In this document: positions 1-6,630 of the stretch, in pieces
How positions within the stretch are numbered: the first letter of the stretch is position 1
How the letters are laid out: each line of letters begins with the position of its first letter
NCBI RefSeq assembly: GCF_001592745.1
Contig: NZ_LUKD01000005.1
Coordinates: forward strand, 469,360-501,886
Source: Bdellovibrio bacteriovorus
Lineage (GTDB): Bacteria > Bdellovibrionota > Bdellovibrionia > Bdellovibrionales > Bdellovibrionaceae
Length of the DNA stretch: 32,527 nucleotides
Reading direction: 5' to 3'
The notes under the pieces: generated by a model
Database searches by the model: none
Seen by the model: only the letters and a program-made list of their open reading frames with translations
What the model was told of the DNA's origin: nothing
Position numbers and translations under genes: made by a program

Positions 1-721
1 AAAGAGAAAGGAATGGTGCCTTGTTTTTAGTGGGCTTTTGGATTTGATTTTTTAGGGCTAGGGATTGGAAAAGGGTGCAGAGTTCTTCGCAGCCGTTGTT
101 TTCCTTTGAGTGATTATTCAGTGCTTCTTCTAACCACGGAGTTCTATCGTTGAGTTTGTTAGCTAGCCAGGCTGTGGGTGTCCAATATTTCTTAAGAGCG
201 TACTTAAGATCGGGAACATAGAGGCTGGCGCCGTCCCAGGGTTTTCTTAAAAATACCATCCCGATGTAGTTTAAATCTAAAATTAGCAGTGCGGGGTAAA
301 GCCACCACCAGTTTAAGCCACGAATGATGTTTGCCCACTCACCTATTCCCATGATGTCAGGGAACTTCCATTTCATTGTTTCATCGTTGAGATTGTTTTG
401 GTGAAAGAAACCTCTTTGGGCCATCGCTTTTAGCCACGCTTTCAACTCTTTTTTCCAACCCAATAAAGCGAAAGCTAAAATCACGCGGCTGGCTTGGTCG
501 CGGCTGAAACATCTTGGGTTTGTATCGAAGGCATCTCCATAGGGAGATCGACGGAAGAGGCCGGGTGCTATTTCTAAGTGATCGATAATGGTCTTACCGA
601 CAGCTTCGGCCTCGGTCCGTCTTCCTAACAAGACGAAGAGCGCACAAACTAAGCCTGTGCGGTGAGCGGAGTCACCGTTGCTTCCGTTTGCTTGAACATA
701 GAGCCCACAGGAATCGATCAT
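1..721 (-). CDS. Hypothetical protein, C-terminus beyond window
   Basis: An open frame of 240 codons runs off the left edge with no stop, so the C-terminus is missing. I do not recognise the family. The visible protein is soluble-looking and rich in Trp, Leu and Lys. It has a motif NGSNGDSAHRTG near residues 13-24, a WKKELKAWLKAM segment, and a WWWLYPALLILDL hydrophobic stretch. The overall helical, Trp-rich look could fit an alpha/alpha-toroid fold, but this is only an impression. The start is uncertain. The ATG at 721 has no clear Shine-Dalgarno. The frame stays open upstream to a GTG at 766 preceded by AAAAGG, which would add VKTDGLFLFPCYTAS but would put the start inside the terminator hairpin of the upstream gene. 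A TATACT box lies just before the ATG. It is transcribed in the same direction as the giant repeat protein upstream. Confidence 0.7.
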   Translation of the reverse strand, partial: MIDSCGLYVQANGSNGDSAHRTGLVCALFVLLGRRTEAEAVGKTIIDHLEIAPGLFRRSPYGDAFDTNPRCFSRDQASRVILAFALLGWKKELKAWLKAMAQRGFFHQNNLNDETMKWKFPDIMGIGEWANIIRGLNWWWLYPALLILDLNYIGMVFLRKPWDGASLYVPDLKYALKKYWTPTAWLANKLNDRTPWLEEALNNHSKENNGCEELCTLFQSLALKNQIQKPTKNKAPFLSL

Positions 722-743
722 GCTCGCAGTATAGCATGGAAAT

Positions 744-780
744 AAAAAAAGGCCGTCGGTTTTCACCAGACGGCCTTTTC
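744..780 (-). terminator. Rho-independent terminator of the Gly-Asn-Asn repeat gene
   Basis: The minus strand forms a GC-rich hairpin (ggccgtc pairing with gacggcc, extended by ggt/acc around a TTTC-type loop, with one bulged base). It is followed by seven consecutive Ts (the As at 744-750). It sits 23 nt after the stop codon at 803-805. The plus strand also has a short T-run, so weak bidirectional function is possible. Confidence 0.85.
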
Positions 781-802
781 GTTCAATCTAATTTGAACTT
801 TC

Positions 803-3800
803 TTAGAATGTCACCGGAGTCATATGAGGCAATTTAGCCGCATCTGAGTTTCCGATAATCATACCGCGCACTCGTGAGTGACGGGACGCTGGACTGAATG
901 GAAGTCCTTTGTATTTAGGAGAGCTCATAGCTGGAACCCAGCGACCAGAACCATCCACAACCCATTCACGGAAGTACATGTTCGTGTGCGTACCCTCAAC
1001 TAGATAGTCGATTGTCGCGCCAGAGCCAGCAAGTTTCATCGCCGTTCTGAATGTGAACAAGTTTTCCGCCATACCTTCACCGAACTTACCGTAAGCTGCA
1101 GCGAAAGCTTTCGCATCTGAGTTCATGTATTTATACATAGACTTCAAAGCGAAATACATTTTGCTCGCTGCACCTGCCGTGCGCTTGCTTGTGCGAGTCA
1201 CGCAAGTACCAGGACCACTTGCATCGATCATGCAGTAGTCATACGGATCGTTGTTCGTACGGAAGTAGTCATAGATTTGATCTGTCGACAAATCAATGAA
1301 CTGATCTTGAGTCATTCGTTGAGCGGCATTCATCAATCTCATCGTGTTTTCTTCACTGAAGTTCACGTTGAATTCAACACCTGTGTAACCAAGGTCACGG
1401 TCAGGAACGCCCACCATCAAGATATTCAAGCCCGTTTTCTTAACAAGGTCGTAGATACCTTTACGCAATCTTGCACCATTCGATTTCTCGTGGCGGAAGG
1501 CGTATGAGTAAGTACCGAACATGCTTTCCATACGTTCTTTTGTATCCCAGTTTTCAACAGCGTATTTCGCGCCGTAGAACATGAAGTCCGTTTCTTTATG
1601 TTTGAACCAGAAACGAGAATCTTCAGAGTCTGAGTAGATACCGTAGTGAACTTGTGCCGTGTTGCGATCAATGTGCAAGTCAGATGTTGTGAATGAATTC
1701 ACGCGACCTTCACTGTAAGTTTTATTCCAGATAATTGGAATAGACAGTGATTTGCTTGCTACGCGACCTGTAGACACCGTTCTGAAAGTTTCCACTTTAA
1801 GAACTGGAGCACGTTCAACTAAGTTCGCTGGACGATTCGTCGCAAACGTTTCAGACGCCAACACGTTACCGCGGATCACGTCTTCGTAAGCTTTACGTCC
1901 TGTTTCAGTCGTCATATCGAACAAGAATGAGAATCCATCATCCGAGTATTTGAAGTCATTCACACTCAAAGTCAGGATCGAAACATTCGTGAACATAGAG
2001 AAGCTGCTTAGTTTACCGCGAGTGATTTTCACGTAAACTTTTTCAGAATCTACTTTTTCAACATATGTTTCCCAAGAACCGTTAGCCAATTTAGCCACAC
2101 CTACGCCCACAGGACCGAAACCAGCACCTGCAGAGAAGATGATGCCACCATGGCCAAGATAAGTGATGCTATCGCCAGTATCCCAAGCATCCAGATCCGA
2201 GGCCGATTCAGGAACCTGCCAACGGCCACCCATAGAGTGCGCGCGATCTAAAGTGCTGACATAGCGAACAGACTCTGTCTGTTTACCCATGATTGGCAAT
2301 ACGCCGACATAACCCCAGAAGTGCTGACGCAATCCTGTTGCATTGTCGAACCAGAATTGAACCTGAGCACCAATACCTACTTCGATAGAACCGTAGACTG
2401 TTTTTTGGAAACCGTCTCGATAGTCACCGTAGATCAAAGAATCAGAGCTTGGGCGGTAATCGTATTTCACAATTGATTTCGGCTGAACGTCTCTGAAGTG
2501 AGGCGTCAAGTTCACGATGTATGAACCATAGTCGAAGCTCAAGTGGAATAGGGGTTTCAACTTCGCTTTCAACTCGTTTTCTTCTTCTTCCTCAAAACCT
2601 GTTGTACCAGTAGTTGAAGATGTTGAAGTTGTCGAGGTAGTCGATGTTGTGTCATCCCCTGCAGTAGTTGTAACTGTAGTTGACGTATCGTCACCTGCAG
2701 TTGTCGTCACCGTCACAGTGTCATCACCTGCAGTTGTCGTAACTGTCGGTTCCCCTGCTGTTGTAGTCACTGTCGTGTCTGGGCCAGCAGTCGTTGTCAC
2801 AGTCACATCAGGACCGTAAGTCGTTGTAACAGATGTATCCGGACCCGCCGTCGTCGTTACAGTTGGACCGTAAGTCGTCGTTCCGTGGTTCCCTTTATGG
2901 CCGTTATTGCCATTATTTCCATTATTTCCATTATTTCCGTTATTTCCGTTATTTCCGTTATTTCCGTTATTCCCGTTATTTCCGTTATTCCCGTTATTCC
3001 CGTTGTTACCATTGTTGCCGTTGTTGCCATTGTTTCCGTTGTTTCCGTTATTTCCGTTATTTCCGTTATTTCCGTTGTTTCCGTTATTTCCGTTATTTCC
3101 GTTATTTCCGTTGTTTCCGTTGTTCCCGTTATTTCCGTTATTTCCGTTATTACCGTTATTACCGTTATTACCGTTGTTACCGTTGTTACCGTATTGGCCC
3201 CGGCTTCCGTTATTACCGTTGTTGCCGTTGTTTACGTTATTTCCGTTGTTGCCATTATTTCCGTTATTAACGTTATTTCCGTTGTTGCCATTATTTCCGT
3301 TATTAACGTTATTGCCGTTATTGCCGTTATTTACATTATTACCATTGTTACCATTGTTACCATTGTTAACGTTATTCCCGTTATTCCCGTTGTTTCCATT
3401 ATGTCCATTGGAACCAAGAATACCCAACGAACCAAAGGTACCGTTGTTACCGTTGTTGCCGTTATTTACATTATTACCGTTATTACCGTTATTACCGTTA
3501 TTACCGTTGTTCCCATTGTTCCCATTATTTCCGTTGTTTCCGTTGTTGCCATTAGAACCAAGAGAGCCCAGAGAACCTAAAGAACCTAAAGAACCAAGCG
3601 AACCAAAATTTCCAGAGTTTCCGTTATTGCCGTTGTTACCGTTATTACCATTATTACCATTATTACCGTTATTGCCATTATTTCCGTTATTACCGAAAGA
3701 GGCAGAATTACCGTTGTTGCCATTGAAGTTGCCATTATTACCGTTATTGCCGTTATTACCTCTCGTAGAGACCGTCACCGCAATTTTAGCGTCATAACTG

Positions 3801-3958
3801 ACAAATCCACCTTGCCCACCGATATATGCTGAAGCCGATGGCTTCTTAGAATTTGATTCCTTATTCACAGACGCATTCGTCGGCGTGTTCGCAACTGCGA
3901 GATTCGCCACTAACGTAAACCCTGCTAGAAGGAATGTAGTTTTCGAACTATGAATCAT
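803..3958 (-). CDS. Secreted Gly-Asn-Asn repeat protein with Thr-rich linker and large C-terminal domain
   Basis: The protein has 1051 residues and no family I can name. Residues 1-23 are a typical signal peptide ending AVA, so export is expected. Residues 67-358 are almost pure Gly-X-X triplets, overwhelmingly GNN. They are interrupted by five GSL units, a second GSLGIL patch, regularly spaced VNN substitutions and GSRGQY, and they end in 32 unbroken GNN triplets (257-352). Residues 359-453 are Thr-rich repeats of the VTTTAGDDT/TTTYGP type. FEEEEEN then leads into a roughly 590-residue domain (461-1051) rich in aromatics and beta-prone stretches, with two nearby Cys (DYCMI, GTCV) that could form a disulfide. 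The start is firm: AAGGAG lies 6 nt before the ATG. It is monocistronic-looking, with its own terminator. Glycine at every third residue permits a collagen or polyglycine-II helix. A surface stalk or adhesin is inferred, not shown. Confidence 0.9.
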   Translation of the reverse strand: MIHSSKTTFLLAGFTLVANLAVANTPTNASVNKESNSKKPSASAYIGGQGGFVSYDAKIAVTVSTRGNNGNNGNNGNFNGNNGNSASFGNNGNNGNNGNNGNNGNNGNNGNNGNSGNFGSLGSLGSLGSLGSLGSNGNNGNNGNNGNNGNNGNNGNNGNNGNNVNNGNNGNNGTFGSLGILGSNGHNGNNGNNGNNVNNGNNGNNGNNVNNGNNGNNVNNGNNGNNGNNVNNGNNGNNGNNVNNGNNGNNGSRGQYGNNGNNGNNGNNGNNGNNGNNGNNGNNGNNGNNGNNGNNGNNGNNGNNGNNGNNGNNGNNGNNGNNGNNGNNGNNGNNGNNGNNGNNGNNGNNGNNGHKGNHGTTTYGPTVTTTAGPDTSVTTTYGPDVTVTTTAGPDTTVTTTAGEPTVTTTAGDDTVTVTTTAGDDTSTTVTTTAGDDTTSTTSTTSTSSTTGTTGFEEEEENELKAKLKPLFHLSFDYGSYIVNLTPHFRDVQPKSIVKYDYRPSSDSLIYGDYRDGFQKTVYGSIEVGIGAQVQFWFDNATGLRQHFWGYVGVLPIMGKQTESVRYVSTLDRAHSMGGRWQVPESASDLDAWDTGDSITYLGHGGIIFSAGAGFGPVGVGVAKLANGSWETYVEKVDSEKVYVKITRGKLSSFSMFTNVSILTLSVNDFKYSDDGFSFLFDMTTETGRKAYEDVIRGNVLASETFATNRPANLVERAPVLKVETFRTVSTGRVASKSLSIPIIWNKTYSEGRVNSFTTSDLHIDRNTAQVHYGIYSDSEDSRFWFKHKETDFMFYGAKYAVENWDTKERMESMFGTYSYAFRHEKSNGARLRKGIYDLVKKTGLNILMVGVPDRDLGYTGVEFNVNFSEENTMRLMNAAQRMTQDQFIDLSTDQIYDYFRTNNDPYDYCMIDASGPGTCVTRTSKRTAGAASKMYFALKSMYKYMNSDAKAFAAAYGKFGEGMAENLFTFRTAMKLAGSGATIDYLVEGTHTNMYFREWVVDGSGRWVPAMSSPKYKGLPFSPASRHSRVRGMIIGNSDAAKLPHMTPVTF
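2600..2884 (-). repeat. Thr-rich degenerate repeats (VTTTAGDDT type)
   Basis: This stretch encodes residues 359-453 of the repeat protein. The unit is roughly T-T-T-[AY]-G-[PDE]-[DE]-T-[TV], occurring about eight times before dissolving into TSTTSTSSTTGTTG. Acidic residues alternate with Thr runs. It resembles an extended, possibly O-glycosylated spacer between the triplet region and the globular domain. The spacer role is inferred. Confidence 0.8.
2903..3190 (-). repeat. Perfect run of 32 Gly-Asn-Asn codon triplets (9-bp units)
   Basis: The tract is exactly 288 bp and encodes 32 consecutive GNN triplets. The commonest unit on the coding strand is GGAAATAAC. Only wobble positions change (GGA/GGT/GGC/GGG, AAT/AAC), often in blocks of identical neighbours, as expected from recent tandem duplication. 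Because the unit is 9 bp, gain or loss of units keeps the frame. Confidence 0.95.
3191..3760 (-). repeat. Interrupted Gly-X-X triplet region with VNN and GSL blocks
   Basis: This stretch encodes residues 67-256. It is mostly GNN, with Val replacing Gly at regular intervals (GNN-GNN-VNN and GNN-GNN-GNN-VNN supermotifs). It also has five tandem GSL triplets, a GTFGSLGILGSNGH patch and SRGQY. A 36-bp unit is duplicated exactly at 3235-3270 and 3271-3306. These interruptions break the chain into segments while keeping the three-residue register. Confidence 0.9.
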
Positions 3959-4028
3959 ACATTCTCCTTTTTTTTGTTTTTGGTCGTTCCAAAAAAATTT
4001 TCAGGCAATTTCGCGCGCCTTAATATTT

Positions 4029-4058
4029 TTGACACCTTATTGTTTTTCAACCTTTGTA
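4029..4058 (+). promoter_or_regulatory. Candidate promoter for the HTTM module
   Basis: A perfect TTGACA (4029-4034) is followed after 18 nt by TTTGTA (4053-4058), a weak -10 match. It lies about 130 nt upstream of the ATG at 4191, in the 232-nt divergent gap shared with the repeat-protein gene. The assignment is tentative. Confidence 0.3.
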
Positions 4059-4190
4059 AACACTTTGGAGTTGTAGCTAAGTTGGTCAGAAAAAAAGTTT
4101 CCAACTAAACCACATCGTTGCGAACAGGATATTTTCCTCTCACTGTTTGTAACCAGACATTCTGACTTTCGGCATGATACACGGAGGACC

Positions 4191-4811
4191 ATGAAACAAT
4201 TTGAAATCAAAAAAATCAAAATCGTGTGGAATGTTTTTATTAAGGCCGTCGTCCTGACGTTCTTTTTTGTGAATGTCGGAATCATGGTCGCAGATGGTCT
4301 TCCAGATCGAAGCGCTCTAGGAACAAAGTTCATACAGACTGTCGAGAGATATCAAGCCTTTGGAATGCTTTATCAACCATGGAGCATGTTCGCTCCCAAC
4401 CCGATGAACACGAATGCATATGTTGAAGCCGATATCAAATTCACTGATGGTACGACAACTGTTTGGAAGATGCCTCGCCCCTCAATTATAAGTGGTGCCA
4501 GAAAAGTTTTAACCGCTGACCGTTACAGAATCGTAGGCCAGGAAACTTTGCTTCCGAACGAAAACGAACTTGTGTGGTTCGACATTTCAAAATACGTTCT
4601 GCGTGAAATTGCTACAATCGAGTCCAAAGGACAAGGAAGAGTCGTTGCCGAAATCACCTTCAGCCGATTCTCTAACAAAGTACTTCTGCCTGATGAAGCA
4701 CCCTTCATTCCTCACGGACAGATGTCCACAGAATTTTTAAAAGAGTCCGTATTCGTATATAAGCCAACAACTGAGAAGGTTCGTTATGAAGCTAAAAACG
4801 TTGTTCAATAA
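4191..4811 (+). CDS. Membrane-anchored partner of HTTM protein
   Basis: The protein has 206 residues. It has one N-terminal hydrophobic helix (about 14-34) and then a soluble, probably periplasmic domain. A conspicuous motif YQPWSMFAPNP lies near residues 60-70. As I recall, this W-x-M/L-FAPNP signature recurs in small proteins encoded beside HTTM-domain membrane proteins (DUF5819-like). No catalytic residues can be named. The ATG is preceded by a strong GGAGG at about 7 nt. The gene overlaps the following HTTM gene by 26 nt, so the two are almost certainly translationally coupled and function together. Its biochemical role is unknown. Confidence 0.8.
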   Translation: MKQFEIKKIKIVWNVFIKAVVLTFFFVNVGIMVADGLPDRSALGTKFIQTVERYQAFGMLYQPWSMFAPNPMNTNAYVEADIKFTDGTTTVWKMPRPSIISGARKVLTADRYRIVGQETLLPNENELVWFDISKYVLREIATIESKGQGRVVAEITFSRFSNKVLLPDEAPFIPHGQMSTEFLKESVFVYKPTTEKVRYEAKNVVQ

Positions 4812-5736
4812 TATTCATGATTTTATTTTTGCACCTCAACCCGTTTACACTGTGGCCCTGCTACGAATGGGTATGGGTCTGCTACTGCTATTTAACTGGT
4901 TGATGATCATCACAGACATTGACGTCCTTTACGGACCCAACGGAATTATTTCCCTCCAAACGGCGCAACAGTATGGGAATCCGTTTCGTTTTTCTCTTTT
5001 TGACTACATTCCTCACACAGAGAAGAACACTTTCACGCTGGCCATTATCAATCTTATTGCTTCAGTCGCAGTCCTGACCGGAACCTTTACTAGAACCGCG
5101 GTTGCGATAGCCTTTGTGACTTTGGTATCCTTCCATCATCGCAATGGTTTTATTTTAAACAGTGCGGACTCTGTGCTTAGAATTTTTCTTTTCTTTTTAT
5201 TTTTCACTCCATCAGGAGATGTGTGGTCTTTTGATTGGCTTAGAAAAAAATGGAATGGAGAAGCTCCCCCAGTTCCCTTAGAGAAAAGCCCCTGGGCCCT
5301 ACGTCTGATTCAAATCCAATTTTGCACGGTCTATATCGCCACTGTGTTATTTAAAATCAAAGGTGAAAAATGGATTGATGGTTCTGCCATCTACATCGCT
5401 ACACGCATCGATGATTTCGTTCGTTTTCCATTACCCCTTTTGAATGACATGACCACAATCAAGCTTCTTACCTGGTCGACCCTCGTTGTGGAATTTGCTT
5501 TGGGAACTTTAGTTTGGTTCAAAGAGACGCGTTATTGGGTTTTGCTCGCCGGTGTCGGCCTGCACTTAGGCATCGAATACACGATGAGCATTCCCGTCTT
5601 TGAATGGGCTATGATCGTCATCATGGTCGCAATGTTGGATCCACGCGATGTCGCAAATTGGGTCCAGAATATTCGAGAAAGAAACTTTACAGCATTGCGA
5701 CCTAAGTTTATACGATTTCGACAAAAGAGTGTTTAA
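4786..5736 (+). CDS. HTTM domain membrane protein (vitamin K-dependent carboxylase-like)
   Basis: The protein has 316 residues and about seven hydrophobic helices. The segment SFHHRNGFILNSADSVLRI near residues 115-133 is characteristic of the HTTM family ('horizontally transferred transmembrane domain'), related to the membrane part of vitamin K-dependent gamma-glutamyl carboxylase. The animal enzyme's large lumenal domain is absent, so carboxylase activity cannot be assumed. The start codon lies inside the end of the previous gene, with GAGAAGG about 6 nt upstream. The pair is a self-contained two-gene unit. A 94-nt gap follows before the next gene. The family call is confident; the function is unknown. 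Confidence 0.85.
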   Translation: MKLKTLFNNIHDFIFAPQPVYTVALLRMGMGLLLLFNWLMIITDIDVLYGPNGIISLQTAQQYGNPFRFSLFDYIPHTEKNTFTLAIINLIASVAVLTGTFTRTAVAIAFVTLVSFHHRNGFILNSADSVLRIFLFFLFFTPSGDVWSFDWLRKKWNGEAPPVPLEKSPWALRLIQIQFCTVYIATVLFKIKGEKWIDGSAIYIATRIDDFVRFPLPLLNDMTTIKLLTWSTLVVEFALGTLVWFKETRYWVLLAGVGLHLGIEYTMSIPVFEWAMIVIMVAMLDPRDVANWVQNIRERNFTALRPKFIRFRQKSV

Positions 5737-5830
5737 AGGCCTGTTTCTCTTCAACCTCCGCTCTCTTTTTAATGCGTTTTTTTGCACGGGCTCCTAGTGT
5801 GAGTTATTCACTTATATAAAGAGGGCGCCC

Positions 5831-6547
5831 GTGATAAAGTTCATCATCTTATACTCCTCATTCTTCTTACTTCTGCTTAGCTCGACCGCGAAGGCGCAAA
5901 GTGATATTCACCTTTCCCCGGAAGTTATTACTGTATTTCCGACTTTCGTAGGCGCGGGTCTTAATCTCAAAGTTTATGAGTATCTCGAATTCAGTGTGGC
6001 TTATGGGAACGTTCCCGTTGCTTACTATAATACGATCGCTGACATCATCTCTGACGACGACACTCAACGACGGGTCATCAATGCCGCTTTCAAGAACAAC
6101 CGCGTGCTTCGCGCGGCCCTTCAATACAACATCCAAGGCGATGTGGGTTGGCACATCGGGATGACAGCGGCACAGTTAAACGCCGAAGGGTCTGCCGATA
6201 TTGATGAAGTTCTTTATGCGGCAACGGGCGACGACTACAGTCTGCTGAAAACTCTGTTGATTGCCTTAGGCCGTGATCCTTCAGTCAATATGGAGAGTGA
6301 ACTGATGATCCTAGGACTTCACACCGGTTACACCTGGCTTTTAGGAGACCATCTTTACGTCAAAGCCAGCGTTGGTGCCGTTAAAGTCATGGGTTCTAAG
6401 ATTTCAATCAGCACGGGTATTCCCGAGTTTGACTCTATCTACCCGGGCCACGCCGTCATCAGTGCGGCCGAGGGCGATCTTGAAGACAATGTGAACGAAT
6501 CTGGGCTCTCCCCCACTATAGGTCTCACATTAACCTGGCAGTTCTAA
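5831..6547 (+). CDS. Putative outer-membrane beta-barrel protein
   Basis: The protein has 238 residues with a clear signal peptide (1-22, ending AKA). The mature chain has alternating amphipathic strands, such as VFPTFVGAGLNLKVYEYLEFSVAYG and LGLHTGYTWLLGDHLYVKASVGAVKV described by position only (about 35-60 and 160-190). It ends in a strand finishing WQF, the terminal aromatic typical of outer-membrane barrels. Two acidic helical-looking stretches (about 70-100 and 125-155) would be loops or plugs. The start is GTG, with AAAGAGGG about 7 nt upstream. I do not recognise a specific family. It is separated by 83 nt from the downstream ATPase gene. Confidence 0.7.
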   Translation: MIKFIILYSSFFLLLLSSTAKAQSDIHLSPEVITVFPTFVGAGLNLKVYEYLEFSVAYGNVPVAYYNTIADIISDDDTQRRVINAAFKNNRVLRAALQYNIQGDVGWHIGMTAAQLNAEGSADIDEVLYAATGDDYSLLKTLLIALGRDPSVNMESELMILGLHTGYTWLLGDHLYVKASVGAVKVMGSKISISTGIPEFDSIYPGHAVISAAEGDLEDNVNESGLSPTIGLTLTWQF

Positions 6548-6630
6548 CTGGATATTTTGCCTATGACTCTCGAAAAAGTTGCGATTTCGTACGGAAAAAC
6601 GTAAAAAAGAGTCCTCAAAGGACCCGCAAA

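Noticed and set aside
2903-3760. CRISPR-like tandem array
   Set aside because: The units are 9 bp with no unique spacers, and they encode Gly-Asn-Asn in frame.
2833-3797. Three long plus-strand frames (RYF-, VIS- and PLF-type repeats) opposite the triplet region
   Set aside because: The 9-bp unit contains no stop in any plus-strand frame, so these frames are a by-product of the repeat. They have no ribosome sites, and the minus-strand gene has a signal peptide, RBS and terminator.
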